This document shows positions 24,433 through 34,280 of a stretch of 64,000 bases of DNA, piece by piece. The stretch spans positions 868,001 through 932,000 of the forward strand of contig NZ_CP059275.1 of the NCBI RefSeq assembly GCF_013694365.1, written 5' to 3'. The notes below the pieces were generated by a model. That model was given only the letters and a program-made list of their open reading frames with translations. It was not told the DNA's origin and did not search any database. Source of the stretch: Limosilactobacillus reuteri. Its GTDB lineage: Bacteria > Bacillota > Bacilli > Lactobacillales > Lactobacillaceae. The position numbers and the translations under genes were made by a program. Each line of letters begins with the position of its first letter. The stretch's first letter is position 1.

Positions 24433-26925
24433 ATGGATAATATGTTCACGCCAAGTGCAAAGCATGTTCTAGCAATTGCACAAGAACAAGCAAAATACTT
24501 TAAACACCAAGCAGTAGGGACTGAACACCTTCTGCTTGCCCTCTCAATGGATAAAGATGGGATTGCTAACAAAATATTTGAACAATTTTCTATTACGAAC
24601 GATGATATTCGTGAAGAAATTGAACGCTTAATTGGCTATGGAACGATGGAAAATCTGGGAGCTTCAGATTATCTCCCATACTCACCAAAAGCAAAGCAAG
24701 TATTATCGTTAGCAGGTAAAGAAGCCCAACAAATGCATGCATTGAAGATTGGCACTGAACACTTATTATTAGCCTTAATCGCTGATGAAAGTGTTCTATC
24801 TTCACGGATTTTATATAGTCTAGATGTTGTGCCACGACAGATGAGAAAAGTAATTTTACGGCGGTTAGGGATTGCTGATAGTCAGCAACGCAATCCTAAT
24901 CGTCAATCATCTCGTCGACGGATTCAGCAAACTGGTACACCAACATTAGATAAACTAGCTCGTGATATGACAGAACTTGCTCGGAATGGTCAGCTTGATC
25001 CTGTAATTGGTCGAAATAAGGAAGTTAAACGTGTGGAACAGATTCTTAGTCGTCGTACCAAGAATAACCCAGTTTTGATTGGAGAACCGGGAGTAGGGAA
25101 GACGGCAATTGCTGAAGGACTTGCTCAGCGGATGGTTGATGGTAAGGTTCCAGCTGAATTGGCTAATAAACGTTTGATGATGCTTGATATGGGATCATTA
25201 GTTGCAGGTACCAAGTATCGAGGAGAATTTGAAGATCGTCTTAAAAAAGTAATTGATGAGATTCAAAACGACGGGCATGTGATTCTTTTTATTGATGAAC
25301 TCCATACCTTAATTGGTGCTGGTGGTGCTGAAGGTGCAATTGATGCCTCCAATATTTTGAAACCGGCCTTAGCGCGAGGCGAGTTGCAAACAATTGGTGC
25401 TACTACGCTTGATGAATATCAGAAATATATAGAATCGGATGCAGCACTTGAACGACGCTTTGCCACTGTTCAAGTTGATGAGCCGACTACTGACCAAACC
25501 CTACAAATCCTGCGAGGACTACGACCAAAGTATGAGGAGCACCATCATGCTAAAATTACTGATGAAGCGCTAGAAGAAGCAGTTAAATTGTCAGATCGTT
25601 ATATTTCGGATCGATTCTTGCCAGATAAAGCAATTGATCTTATTGATGAATCGGCAGCTATGGTTCGAATTGATGCTGAAGATAAGAAAAATCATCAGCC
25701 TTCACTAGAAAGTCAGTTAGAAGATTTGCGAACCCAAAAAGAAGAAGCAATTGATAATCAAGACTTTGATCGTGCAGCTACTCTTCGTCAACAGGAGTTA
25801 GCACTAAAAGATAAGATTGACCGTAAAAAACAACGCACTCAACAAAAAGATTCTCATAACTACAAATTGAAAGTAACTGGTGAAAACATTGCACAAGTTG
25901 TTGCTGAATGGACAGGAGTTCCTTTAACTCAATTGAAGAAGAGTGAAAGTGAACGATTGGTTAACTTGGAAAAGGTTCTGCATCAACGAGTAATTGGTCA
26001 AGATGAAGCAGTTACCGTAGTCGCTAAGGCAATTCGGCGTGCACGAAGCGGTCTTAAGGATCCTAGTCGGCCGATTGGTTCTTTTATGTTTTTAGGACCG
26101 ACCGGGGTAGGAAAAACAGAGCTTGCCAAGGCATTAGCTGCTGCAATGTTTGGCTCGGAAGATAATATGATCCGGATTGATATGTCCGAATATATGGAAA
26201 AATATAGTACTAGTCGCTTGATTGGTGCCGCTCCAGGATATGTCGGTTATGACGAGGGTGGCCAACTAACTGAAAAAGTACGGCAACATCCATATTCAGT
26301 TGTCTTATTAGATGAAGCTGAAAAGGCACATCCGGATGTATTTAATTTATTACTTCAAGTTTTAGATGATGGTTACTTAACTGATGCAAAAGGTCGGCGC
26401 GTTGATTTTAGAAATACCATTATTATTATGACTTCTAACCTTGGAGCAACTCAGCTTCAGGATGAAAAAGAAGTTGGTTTTGGGGCAAAAGATATGTCAC
26501 AAGACTATAATGCGATGGCAGCGGCGATTAAGCAACAAATGAGGTTATACTTCCGCCCAGAATTCCTTAATCGGATTGATGAAACGATTATCTTCCATTC
26601 ATTACAAAAGAAAGAGCTTCATCAAATTGTTAAACTCATGGTTAATGATTTAAATAAACGGGTAAGTGAGCAAGGCATTAACTTGAAAGTTACGCCTGCT
26701 GCAATTGATGTAATTGCAAAGCTTGGTTACAATCCTGCTTATGGAGCTCGTCCGCTTCGTCGTGCCTTACAAGATCATGTTGAAGATGATTTGAGTACTG
26801 GACTACTTAGTGGTGAAATCAATGTTGGAGATGACGTAACAGTAGGTGCGCATCACGGTAAAATTACTTTTAAAGTAAAAAAGCCAGATGAAGATAAAGC
26901 TGTTGAATTAAAATTGAATAGATAA
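24433..26925 (+). CDS. clpC: ATP-dependent Clp protease ATP-binding subunit ClpC
   Basis: HSP100 unfoldase (830 aa) that feeds substrates to ClpP. Two N-terminal Clp repeats (residues about 1-145), AAA domain 1 with Walker [10 protein letters not shown] at 217-225, a UVR-like coiled middle segment near 422-455 that marks ClpC as opposed to ClpB, and AAA domain 2 with GPTGVGKTE at 555-563, then the ClpB-type D2 small domain. Native order ctsR-clpC is inverted. CtsR repression is expected from the family but its operator is not in the window. Confidence 0.96.
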   Translation: MDNMFTPSAKHVLAIAQEQAKYFKHQAVGTEHLLLALSMDKDGIANKIFEQFSITNDDIREEIERLIGYGTMENLGASDYLPYSPKAKQVLSLAGKEAQQMHALKIGTEHLLLALIADESVLSSRILYSLDVVPRQMRKVILRRLGIADSQQRNPNRQSSRRRIQQTGTPTLDKLARDMTELARNGQLDPVIGRNKEVKRVEQILSRRTKNNPVLIGEPGVGKTAIAEGLAQRMVDGKVPAELANKRLMMLDMGSLVAGTKYRGEFEDRLKKVIDEIQNDGHVILFIDELHTLIGAGGAEGAIDASNILKPALARGELQTIGATTLDEYQKYIESDAALERRFATVQVDEPTTDQTLQILRGLRPKYEEHHHAKITDEALEEAVKLSDRYISDRFLPDKAIDLIDESAAMVRIDAEDKKNHQPSLESQLEDLRTQKEEAIDNQDFDRAATLRQQELALKDKIDRKKQRTQQKDSHNYKLKVTGENIAQVVAEWTGVPLTQLKKSESERLVNLEKVLHQRVIGQDEAVTVVAKAIRRARSGLKDPSRPIGSFMFLGPTGVGKTELAKALAAAMFGSEDNMIRIDMSEYMEKYSTSRLIGAAPGYVGYDEGGQLTEKVRQHPYSVVLLDEAEKAHPDVFNLLLQVLDDGYLTDAKGRRVDFRNTIIIMTSNLGATQLQDEKEVGFGAKDMSQDYNAMAAAIKQQMRLYFRPEFLNRIDETIIFHSLQKKELHQIVKLMVNDLNKRVSEQGINLKVTPAAIDVIAKLGYNPAYGARPLRRALQDHVEDDLSTGLLSGEINVGDDVTVGAHHGKITFKVKKPDEDKAVELKLNR

Positions 26926-27393
26926 ATGGAGAATAAAAGTATTTCAGATATTATCGAAGCATACTTAAAAGAAATACTTGGTGACTCAGCTCAGGTCGAA
27001 ATTCGTCGTTCTGAGATTGCCAACCAGTTTGATGTGGTACCGTCACAAATTAATTATGTTATTAAAACGAGGTTTACCATTCAAAATGGTTATTTAGTAA
27101 AGAGTAAGCGTGGAGGCGGCGGATATATTCGAATCGAGCGAGTTAATTTACTTGATGACGTAAATGTGCTAAACTCACTTATTCAAGCAATTGGCGACTC
27201 GGTTCGTGAACGTGATGCTTTTGATATTGTTCGAACGTTATATGAAGAAGACGTGATTACGAGACGTGAAGGAGACTTAATGCTAGTTGCATTATCTAAA
27301 CAAGCACTAGCAGTTAATGATAGTAAGATTGAAGATCAACTTCGCGCCCGTATATTAGTATCATTCTTGAATCGACTTCGCTATGAAAGTTAA
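26926..27393 (+). CDS. ctsR: Class III stress gene repressor CtsR
   Basis: 155 aa. CtsR represses clp and related heat-shock genes by binding tandem heptads. The start SISDIIEAYLKEILGDS, the winged helix with VVPSQINYVIKTRF, and the glycine-rich wing SKRGGGGYIRI, used as heat sensor in the family, are all present. Adjacent to clpC as in most Firmicutes. Confidence 0.96.
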   Translation: MENKSISDIIEAYLKEILGDSAQVEIRRSEIANQFDVVPSQINYVIKTRFTIQNGYLVKSKRGGGGYIRIERVNLLDDVNVLNSLIQAIGDSVRERDAFDIVRTLYEEDVITRREGDLMLVALSKQALAVNDSKIEDQLRARILVSFLNRLRYES

Positions 27394-28422
27394 ATGAAAG
27401 CTGCTGTTATTAACGATCCAGTAGACGGTTTTGTTACTGTTAAAGATGTTCAACTTCGGGATTTAAAGCCCGGTGAAGCTTTAGTTGACATGGAATATTG
27501 TGGCCTTTGTCACACTGATTTACACGTTGCTGCTGGAGACTTTGGTAAGAAGCCAGGTCGTATTATCGGTCATGAAGGGGTTGGTCGTGTATCTAAGGTT
27601 GCCCCTGGGGTTACTTCATTAAAAGTTGGCGATCGTGTATCAATTGCATGGTTCTTCAAGGGCTGTGGACACTGTGAATATTGTTTAACAGGTCGTGAAA
27701 CTCTTTGTCGGAATGTTCTTAATGCGGGTTACACTGCTGACGGTGCAATGGCTGAACAATGTATCGTACCAGCTGACTACGCTGTTAAGGTTCCAGAAGG
27801 TCTTGATCCTGTTGAAGCTACTTCATTAACTTGTGCTGGTGTTACGATGTACAAGGCATTAAAGGTTGCTGACATCAAGCCAGGTCAATGGGTATCAATC
27901 GTTGGTGCTGGTGGTTTAGGTAACTTGGGTATTCAATTTGCTCACAACGTATTTGGTGCTCATGTTATCGCTGTTGATGGTAATCCTGATAAGCTTGAAG
28001 CCGCTAAGAAGAATGGTGCTGAAATTTTAATTAACCGTCATGACGGTGATGTTGATAAGCAAATTCAAGAAAAGGTTGGCGGTGTTCACGCTGCTGTAGT
28101 AACAGCTGTTTCTCCCTCTGCATTCGATCAAGCAGTTGATTCACTTCGCCCAGATGGTAAGCTTGTTGCCGTTGCGCTTCCACAAGGTGACATGAAGCTT
28201 AACATTGCTAAGACTGTTCTTGATGGTATCATTGTTGCTGGTTCATTAGTTGGTACACGTCAAGACTTAGCTGAATGTTTCCAATTTGGTGCAGAAGGTA
28301 AGGTTCACCCAATTGTTAAGACTCGTAAGTTAAGCGAAATTAATGATATGATCCAAGAACTTAAGGATAACAAGGTTGTTGGTCGGAATGTTGTTGATTT
28401 TGTTCACAACGATAACGACTAA
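27394..28422 (+). CDS. adhP: Zinc-dependent alcohol dehydrogenase, AdhP-like
   Basis: 342 aa medium-chain dehydrogenase that interconverts primary alcohols and aldehydes with NAD(H). Catalytic zinc ligands are in CGLCHTD (Cys39) and GHEG (His60); the structural zinc cysteines are Cys91, Cys94, Cys97 and Cys105. The Rossmann motif GAGGLGNLG follows. In a heterofermenter it would reduce acetaldehyde to ethanol and reoxidise NADH. Codon use matches highly expressed neighbours. The symbol is by resemblance only. Confidence 0.9.
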   Translation: MKAAVINDPVDGFVTVKDVQLRDLKPGEALVDMEYCGLCHTDLHVAAGDFGKKPGRIIGHEGVGRVSKVAPGVTSLKVGDRVSIAWFFKGCGHCEYCLTGRETLCRNVLNAGYTADGAMAEQCIVPADYAVKVPEGLDPVEATSLTCAGVTMYKALKVADIKPGQWVSIVGAGGLGNLGIQFAHNVFGAHVIAVDGNPDKLEAAKKNGAEILINRHDGDVDKQIQEKVGGVHAAVVTAVSPSAFDQAVDSLRPDGKLVAVALPQGDMKLNIAKTVLDGIIVAGSLVGTRQDLAECFQFGAEGKVHPIVKTRKLSEINDMIQELKDNKVVGRNVVDFVHNDND

Positions 28423-28550
28423 TCCTAAATTTCAAGAATAAGTTAGCCACTGGACTCAAATAAATAATACTGACCAATTGATTATTGGTTGATGGAGCTG
28501 TGATATCTCTTGGTAGAAGGCCTTACGATAGATATCCATTGACGAATGTC
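28423..28550 (-). repeat. Inverted copy of the IS30 element 3' end
   Basis: The reverse complement of this segment matches 28979-29106 over 128 bases with one visible difference (GGACTCAAAT versus GGACTTAAAT once oriented). It covers the last codons of the transposase plus the 33 bases after its stop, including the TTCTTGAAATTTAGGA end that probably lies at or near the element's terminal inverted repeat. The difference argues that it comes from a second, slightly diverged genomic copy. Confidence 0.85.
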
Positions 28551-29073
28551 GTCCGAAATTGGTCATTGGGAACTAGACACTATTCAAGGTCATAAAGATG
28601 GCAAGGATAGCGTTGTTCTAGTAATGACTGATCGTTTTTCACGGGTTAATATTACGAGAAAAATTACCAGTAAAACTGCATATGCAGTGAATCATTTTTT
28701 TGTTGAGTTGCGTCAGAAGCTTGGCAAGAATGCTTACTATCGCATTTTTAAAACAATTACTTCTGATAATGGTTCTGAATTTAGTGAGTTAACGCGAGTT
28801 CATGACCATGTTTTTTACACTGACCCATATTCTCCTTGGGAACGCGGATCCAATGAAATCAATAATCGTTTTCTCCGGAAGGAGATTACTAAGGGCCAAG
28901 CTATTAATGATTATAGTAGTGCTCAGATCATAGCGACTAATGATTGGATGAATCACTATCCACGAGCTATATTTAATGGACATTCGTCAATGGATATCTA
29001 TCGTAAGGCCTTCTACCAAGAGATATCACAGCTCCATCAACCAATAATCAATTGGTCAGTATTATTTATTTAA
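28551..29073 (+). pseudogene. IS30-family transposase, C-terminal catalytic fragment (copy 1)
   Basis: About 173 residues of an IS30-type DDE transposase. The acidic triad is visible in an ORF opened by an ATG at 28546: Asp11 in WELDTIQG, Asp74 in SDNGSEF and Glu104 in ERGSNEIN. IS30 transposases are usually 300-350 aa with an N-terminal helix-turn-helix; that half is absent, so the fragment should not transpose by itself. The ATG used by the ORF comes from the neighbouring inverted repeat and is unlikely to be the true start. Confidence 0.85.
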
Positions 29074-29106
29074 GTCCAGTGGCTAACTTATTCTTGAAAT
29101 TTAGGA

Positions 29107-29630
29107 TATCCGAAATTGGTCATTGGGAACTAGACACTATTCAAGGTCATAAAGATGGCAAGGATAGCGTTGTTCTAGTAATGACTGATCGTTTTTCACG
29201 GGTTAATATTACGAGAAAAATTACCAGTAAAACTGCATATGCAGTGAATCATTTTTTTGTTGAGTTGCGTCAGAAGCTTGGCAAGAATGCTTACTATCGC
29301 ATTTTTAAAACAATTACTTCTGATAATGGTTCTGAATTTAGTGAGTTAACGCGAGTTCATGACCATGTTTTTTACACTGACCCATATTCTCCTTGGGAAC
29401 GCGGATCCAATGAAATCAATAATCGTTTTCTCCGGAAGGAGATTACTAAGGGCCAAGCTATTAATGATTATAGTAGTGCTCAGATCATAGCGACTAATGA
29501 TTGGATGAATCACTATCCACGAGCTATATTTAATGGACATTCGTCAATGGATATCTATCGTAAGGCCTTCTACCAAGAGATATCACAGCTCCATCAACCA
29601 ATAATCAATTGGTCAGTATTATTTATTTAA
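29107..29630 (+). pseudogene. IS30-family transposase, C-terminal catalytic fragment (copy 2)
   Basis: The protein is the same as copy 1 from SEIGHWELD to the end NWSVLFI, and the DNA from 29112 is identical over 519 bases. Upstream the frame runs back into the element's 3' flank (ORF from 29052), giving a meaningless N-terminal extension. N-terminal DNA-binding domain is absent. It abuts the ABC permease gene that follows. Confidence 0.85.
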
Positions 29631-30293
29631 ATGAAGAGCTATAAAAAACAAAATACTGTTCTTAGCTATTGGCGTTACTTTGCTAAAGGGATTAAATATA
29701 CATTAATCATTACAGTTGTCTCTGTTATTTTTGGTTTCCTATTAGGAACTCTCTTTGCACTAATGCGGCTTTCAAAGAACAAATTCTTACATTCAATTGC
29801 TGTTTGCTACATTGAATTTCTTCGGGGTACGCCAATGATGGTTCAAATAATGTTTGTTTACTTTGGGATTGGCGCAATTATTCAATCACTTCCGGCTCTC
29901 CTTGCTGGGATTATTGCCGTTTCACTAAATTCCGGTGCCTACGTTGCTGAAATTATTCGTTCTGGGATCCAATCCATTCCACTTGGACAAACAGAAGCTG
30001 CTCGAAGCTTGGGGATGAGCAAAAGCGAAACATTCAGATATGTGATTATGCCCCAAGCACTTAAAAATATTTGGCCAGCATTAGGAAATGAGCTTATTAC
30101 TTTATTAAAAGATAGTTCATTAGTTTCTGTGATTGGTGTTTCCGAATTGATGTATCAAACACAATTAGTGCAATCAGCAACTTATAAAGGAGTTTTACCT
30201 CTATTCATCACAATGATTATCTACTTTATCCTCACATTTACACTATCCAGGATTTTGCTTTACTTTGAAGGGAGAATGAAACATGCCCACTAA
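29631..30293 (+). CDS. Amino acid ABC transporter permease (HisM/GlnP type)
   Basis: 220 aa, about five membrane helices. The inner-membrane channel subunit of a polar amino-acid importer. The EAA loop that docks to the ATPase is seen as AARSLGMSKSETFRYVIMPQ. Its last 11 bases (30283-30293, ATGCCCACTAA) are repeated as the first 11 of the ATPase gene, showing a natural 11-base overlap in this same order, so this pair was in native order on the reference strand. GGGAG just before serves as the ATPase ribosome binding site. Substrate not determinable; glutamine-type by resemblance. Confidence 0.9.
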   Translation: MKSYKKQNTVLSYWRYFAKGIKYTLIITVVSVIFGFLLGTLFALMRLSKNKFLHSIAVCYIEFLRGTPMMVQIMFVYFGIGAIIQSLPALLAGIIAVSLNSGAYVAEIIRSGIQSIPLGQTEAARSLGMSKSETFRYVIMPQALKNIWPALGNELITLLKDSSLVSVIGVSELMYQTQLVQSATYKGVLPLFITMIIYFILTFTLSRILLYFEGRMKHAH

Positions 30294-31034
30294 ATGCCCA
30301 CTAAAATGATTGAAATTAAAAACTTACAGAAAAAATTCAAAAATAATATTGTCTTAAAAGATATTTCCGAACATGTTGATAAGGGCCAAGTAATTTGTGT
30401 GATTGGCCCTTCAGGAGCAGGTAAAAGTACTTTTCTCCGCTGTTTAAATGCACTCGAACAACCAACAAGCGGACAAGTTCTTTTTGAAGGACAGAATCTG
30501 ATTGGCTTAAGTGATAAAAAACTCGACCAATTGCGAGAAAAGATGGGAATGGTTTTTCAAAGCTTCAATCTTTTTCCTAATATGACAGTCCTTAAAAATA
30601 TCACAATTGCACCAGTTAAAGTTAAAAATATCAATGAAAAAGAAGCAACTAAAACTGCAATGGAACTACTAGAAAAAGTTGGTTTAAGCGATAAGGCTCA
30701 ACAATATCCGGATCAACTGTCAGGAGGGCAAAAACAACGGGTTGCAATTGCCCGGGCCCTTGCGATGAGTCCAGCAGTAATGCTCTTTGACGAACCAACG
30801 AGTGCCCTTGATCCTGAAATGGTTGATGAGGTACTAAAAGTAATGCGCGATTTAGCTGAATCGGGAATGACAATGGTGGTTGTTACTCATGAGATGGGGT
30901 TTGCTCGTGAAGTAGCAGACCAAATCTGGTTCATGGCAGATGGATATATTCAGGAAACTGGAAATCCAGAAGAATTTTTTGCCCACCCTACTAGCCCACG
31001 AGCACAAGACTTTTTGAAAAAGATTTTGAAATAA
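30294..31034 (+). CDS. Amino acid ABC transporter ATP-binding protein (GlnQ type)
   Basis: 246 aa ATPase partner of the preceding permease. Walker [11 protein letters not shown]-loop region [12 protein letters not shown], signature LSGGQKQR, Walker [10 protein letters not shown] and the switch His in VVTHEMGFA are intact. The alternative start MIEIKN five codons in is closer to the usual family start, so the annotated N-terminus may be slightly long. No substrate-binding protein gene is adjacent in the window. Confidence 0.93.
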   Translation: MPTKMIEIKNLQKKFKNNIVLKDISEHVDKGQVICVIGPSGAGKSTFLRCLNALEQPTSGQVLFEGQNLIGLSDKKLDQLREKMGMVFQSFNLFPNMTVLKNITIAPVKVKNINEKEATKTAMELLEKVGLSDKAQQYPDQLSGGQKQRVAIARALAMSPAVMLFDEPTSALDPEMVDEVLKVMRDLAESGMTMVVVTHEMGFAREVADQIWFMADGYIQETGNPEEFFAHPTSPRAQDFLKKILK

Positions 31035-32837
31035 ATGAAGAGAACAAATTATGCTGGGGATACAAATGAACAGCAAGTTGGACAAGAAGTTGTCTTAAAA
31101 GGTTGGGTAGCTAAGCGTCGTAACCTAGGTGGACTTATCTTTATTGATTTATGGGATCGGGAAGGAATTGTTCAACTAGTATTCAACGAAAAAGAAAATC
31201 CAGAAGCATTTGAAATCGCAAATGCGGTTCGTAACCAATATGTTCTTGAGGTTCAAGGAAAAGTTCAATTACGGGCAGAAAAAGAAATTAATCCAGATAT
31301 GAAGACTGGAAAAGTTGAAGTAGCCGTTGATAAGGTTAAGGTATTAGCAAAATCAGAAACAACGCCATTTGATATTACTGATGGTGTTGATGCTTCTGAA
31401 GACTTACGGATGAAGTACCGTTACCTTGATTTACGGCGCCCAGAAATGATGCGTAATTTGAAGTTGCGGAGTAAGGTTGCTTCGATCGTGCACAATTATT
31501 ATGATAATGAAGGCTTTATGGATGTTGAAACCCCTGATTTAACACGGTCAACACCAGAAGGAGCACGTGACTACATTGTTCCATCACGTGTTTACCCCGG
31601 TCATTTTTATGCTTTACCACAGTCACCACAATTATTTAAGCAATTGTTAATGGCAGCCGGAGTTGATAAGTACTATCAATTAGCACGTTGTTTCCGGGAT
31701 GAAGACCTTCGTGGTGACCGTCAACCAGAATTTACGCAAATCGATACTGAAATGAGTTTTGCAACTCCTGAAGACATCCAAACAGTTACAGAAGGTTTAA
31801 TTAAGCGGGTAATGAAGGAAATCGTGGGGGTAGATGTTAAGACTCCATTCCCACGGATGGAATGGCAAGAAGCCATGGACAAGTACGGTTCCGATAAGCC
31901 GGATACTCGTTTTGGGATGTTGATTCATGATCTTTCTGATATTGTAAAGGACAGTTCATTTAAGGTTTTTGCTAATACTGTTGCTGATGGTAACTATGTT
32001 CGTGCAATTCGCGTTCCTGGTGGAGCAGATAAGTATTCCCGGAAAGACATTTCTAAGTATGAAGAATACATTAAGCGTTTTGGTGCAAAGGGACTTGCAT
32101 GGGTTAAGGTAACTGCTGATGGTTACAATGGTCCAGTTGCTAAGTTCTTAAATGATCAAGTTGCCCAAATCAATGAAGAAATGGATGCCAAAGAAGGGGA
32201 CTTAATCCTCTTTGTTGCTGGTAGTTTCCACGTTGTATCAGATTCACTTGGCTACCTTCGTCGGGCAATCGCTGAAGAGCTAGATATGATTAAGCCTGAC
32301 CAATGGAACTACTTATGGGTTGTTAATTGGCCAATGTTTGAATATGATGAAGGCTTTGGAAAGTGGATTGCCGCTCACCACCCATTTACAATGCTAAATG
32401 AAGAAGACTTACGTTATCTTGAAGATGGGGAAGATCCTCATAAAGCTCATGCTCAAAGTTACGATATTATCTTGAATGGTAACGAGATCGGTGGGGGATC
32501 AATTCGTATCCACGATCCAAAGATTCAAGAAAAAGTTCTCAAAGCTCTTGGATATACAAAGGAACGTGCAGAAGCTCGCTTTGGATTCTTACTTAAGGCC
32601 TTAACAATGGGAATGCCACCTGAGGGAGGACTTGCCTTTGGTTTGGACCGATGGGTTATGTTACTAGCTCAAGCTGATAGTATTCGGGATGTTATTCCAT
32701 TCCCTAAGAACTCGAAGGCAGTTGAACCATTAACGGCAGCTCCAGGCAAAGTTAGTGAACAACAACTTGATGATCTTAAAATTGAATTTGATGAAAAAAT
32801 TGATTATAAGCTCGATCAAGATCCAGATGAACAATAA
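31035..32837 (+). CDS. aspS: Aspartate-tRNA ligase
   Basis: 600 aa class II aminoacyl-tRNA synthetase of the bacterial type. An N-terminal OB-fold anticodon-binding domain ([22 protein letters not shown]), motif 2 [20 protein letters not shown], a GAD insertion domain in the middle, and motif 3 [12 protein letters not shown]. Normally paired with hisS in Firmicutes; hisS is not seen next to it here. Confidence 0.97.
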   Translation: MKRTNYAGDTNEQQVGQEVVLKGWVAKRRNLGGLIFIDLWDREGIVQLVFNEKENPEAFEIANAVRNQYVLEVQGKVQLRAEKEINPDMKTGKVEVAVDKVKVLAKSETTPFDITDGVDASEDLRMKYRYLDLRRPEMMRNLKLRSKVASIVHNYYDNEGFMDVETPDLTRSTPEGARDYIVPSRVYPGHFYALPQSPQLFKQLLMAAGVDKYYQLARCFRDEDLRGDRQPEFTQIDTEMSFATPEDIQTVTEGLIKRVMKEIVGVDVKTPFPRMEWQEAMDKYGSDKPDTRFGMLIHDLSDIVKDSSFKVFANTVADGNYVRAIRVPGGADKYSRKDISKYEEYIKRFGAKGLAWVKVTADGYNGPVAKFLNDQVAQINEEMDAKEGDLILFVAGSFHVVSDSLGYLRRAIAEELDMIKPDQWNYLWVVNWPMFEYDEGFGKWIAAHHPFTMLNEEDLRYLEDGEDPHKAHAQSYDIILNGNEIGGGSIRIHDPKIQEKVLKALGYTKERAEARFGFLLKALTMGMPPEGGLAFGLDRWVMLLAQADSIRDVIPFPKNSKAVEPLTAAPGKVSEQQLDDLKIEFDEKIDYKLDQDPDEQ

Positions 32838-33686
32838 TTGGAAAGTCCAAATATAGCATGGTTTAAGCGCCTTCCATTAAAAAATCTCACTTCTGTTAAA
32901 CCAGTCAGTGGTGGTGATATTAATTTAGCATATCAAGCCACAACTACTGATGGAAATAGGTACTTTATAAAGGTCCAACCTAACCATTCACAAGATTATT
33001 TCAGTCATGAAATTAATGGTCTCAAAGCTATCGGTAAGGTCATTAATACCCCAACCCCACTTTACCATGGTGAAATCGATGGGAATGCCTATTTAATTTT
33101 AAACTGGCTTGATGAAACTTGGGGTAATCAAGCCGACCTGGGATTAGCAGTTGCCAAAATGCACCAACAGCATAATGAAGAATTCGGCTTTATGGATAAT
33201 CATCAAACCAAGGCCCTCGTAAAAGATAATTCTTGGAATTCAAGCTGGCTTGATTTTTATATTAATCAGCGCCTAGAACCAGAAGTACAAGTGGCAAGCC
33301 AACGTGGCCGATGGAATAAATGGCGACAAGAACATTACCAACAAATGGTTAATAAATTTACTGATTACTACCAACACCATGAAGTCATCCCTAGTCTTCT
33401 TCATGGTGATTTATGGGCCGGTAACTTCTTATTTGCTGGCGATCATAAACCATACTTAATCGATCCAGATGCATTATTTGGGGATCGTGAATTTGATTTA
33501 GCTATGACAACTGTTTTTGGCGGTTTCGATAATAGTTTTTATCAGGCATATAGCAGCGTCTTTCCTTTTGATGATCATTTAGAGGAACGCCTTTCGTGGT
33601 ATCGTTTCTATTACCTATGCATGCATTTAATCTTATTCGGCGAGAGCTATGGTGGCGCAGTCGATCAAATTTTAAGTCAATACTAA
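32838..33686 (+). CDS. Fructosamine kinase family protein
   Basis: 282 aa, TTG start. A phosphotransferase of the fructosamine-3-kinase/APH superfamily, whose members phosphorylate glycated amines and ketosamines and so help remove sugar adducts from proteins. The catalytic loop HGDLWAGNFLF and the metal-binding DPDALFGDREFDLAMT segment are intact. Substrate is not known; an aminoglycoside phosphotransferase is less likely because the FGDREFDLAM segment fits the fructosamine branch. Confidence 0.85.
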   Translation: MESPNIAWFKRLPLKNLTSVKPVSGGDINLAYQATTTDGNRYFIKVQPNHSQDYFSHEINGLKAIGKVINTPTPLYHGEIDGNAYLILNWLDETWGNQADLGLAVAKMHQQHNEEFGFMDNHQTKALVKDNSWNSSWLDFYINQRLEPEVQVASQRGRWNKWRQEHYQQMVNKFTDYYQHHEVIPSLLHGDLWAGNFLFAGDHKPYLIDPDALFGDREFDLAMTTVFGGFDNSFYQAYSSVFPFDDHLEERLSWYRFYYLCMHLILFGESYGGAVDQILSQY

Positions 33687-33842
33687 ACTGTGACATAAGT
33701 TAAGTTACTTTCATAAAAAGCAAATACGCAGTACAACAATGGCCTCTAATGTCCGGCAAACCGAACGTTAGAGGCCTATTGTTGCTTGTGGGGGCTCCCA
33801 GAGGCTAGCTTCGCGTCGAAAAACGAAGTCACAAGTGACTTC
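33687..33842 (+). repeat. Non-coding palindromic repeat element upstream of dtd
   Basis: 156 bases with no convincing gene. A long hairpin at 33734-33784 has arms CAACAAT(A)GGCCTCTAA with one bulged base and a further inner pairing around GTCCGG/CCGAAC. A second perfect palindrome, ACGAAGTCAC-AA-GTGACTTCGT, covers 33823-33844 and runs into the GTG of dtd. This is one of very few non-coding segments retained in the window. It looks like an interspersed repeat or MITE-like unit; the first hairpin could also act as a terminator, although no T-run follows on either strand. Confidence 0.7.
33734..33784. repeat. Long imperfect hairpin in the dtd-upstream repeat
   Basis: Arms of 16 and 17 bases (CAACAAT-GGCCTCTAA and TTAGAGGCCTATTGTTG) pair with one bulged base, and an inner GTCCGG/CCGAAC pairing leaves a CAAA loop. 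It may be transcribed as a stable stem-loop on either strand. Confidence 0.75.
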
Positions 33843-34280
33843 GTGCGAGTCGTTTTACAAAAAGTAAATCATGCAGCAGTTTCAATTGATGATGAAGTTG
33901 TTGGTAAAATTGGCCTTGGCTATTTTCTCTTAGTCGGTTTTGCTCCAGATGATACCGAAGAAAAATTAGACTACTTAGTACATAAAATTACTAATCTTCG
34001 TGTTTTTGAGGATGAAAACGGTAAGATGAATAAGGGGCTACGGGATGTTAATGGTGCAATTTTATCAGTCTCCCAATTTACCCTTTATGCTGACACTAAG
34101 CATGGAAATCGTCCTGGATTTTCACAGGCTGCTCGTCCTGAGATTGCTGAACCGTTATATGATCTTTTTAATCAAAAACTAGCTGCTACTGGTATTCCTG
34201 TTGAAACCGGACATTTTGGAGCCATGATGAAAATTGATCTGGAAAATGATGGTCCCACGACAATTATTTATGAACGCTAA
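33843..34280 (+). CDS. dtd: D-aminoacyl-tRNA deacylase
   Basis: 145 aa from the GTG at 33843 (MRVVLQKVNHAAVSID). It hydrolyses D-aminoacyl-tRNAs, protecting translation from D-amino acids. The SVSQFTLYADT-like motif (LSVSQFTLYAD) and the NGPTT-type C-terminal motif (here NDGPTTIIYE) form the active site. An upstream TTG at 33786 extends the frame by 19 residues, but that extension is encoded by the palindromic repeat and is rejected. Native order rel-dtd is reversed here. The region before the start shows no Shine-Dalgarno. Confidence 0.92.
   Translation: MRVVLQKVNHAAVSIDDEVVGKIGLGYFLLVGFAPDDTEEKLDYLVHKITNLRVFEDENGKMNKGLRDVNGAILSVSQFTLYADTKHGNRPGFSQAARPEIAEPLYDLFNQKLAATGIPVETGHFGAMMKIDLENDGPTTIIYER

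Larger units (their letters stand above)
28423..29630 (+). mobile_element. IS30-family insertion sequence remnant, partly duplicated
   Basis: This is the one block not made of simple abutting genes. It contains an inverted 128-base copy of the element's 3' end (28423-28550), a first catalytic-domain segment (28551-29073), a 33-base 3' flank (29074-29106), and a second copy of the catalytic segment (29107-29630). The two 519-base cores starting at 28555 and 29112 appear identical. No target duplication or complete pair of terminal repeats can be shown. Identity this exact, together with the pasted nature of the window, suggests overlapping annotation intervals taken twice. Confidence 0.8.

Noticed and set aside
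28423..29630. A functional composite transposon formed by two transposase copies
   Set aside because: Both copies lack the N-terminal DNA-binding half, lie directly in tandem with no cargo, and are exactly identical, which fits duplicate extraction better.
33786..33842. A 19-residue N-terminal extension of Dtd from TTG 33786
   Set aside because: The extension is translated palindromic repeat; Dtd proteins start at the MRVVLQ position.
33687..33842. A small structured RNA such as SRP RNA or 6S RNA
   Set aside because: None of the conserved loops of those RNAs is present; only simple palindromes are seen.
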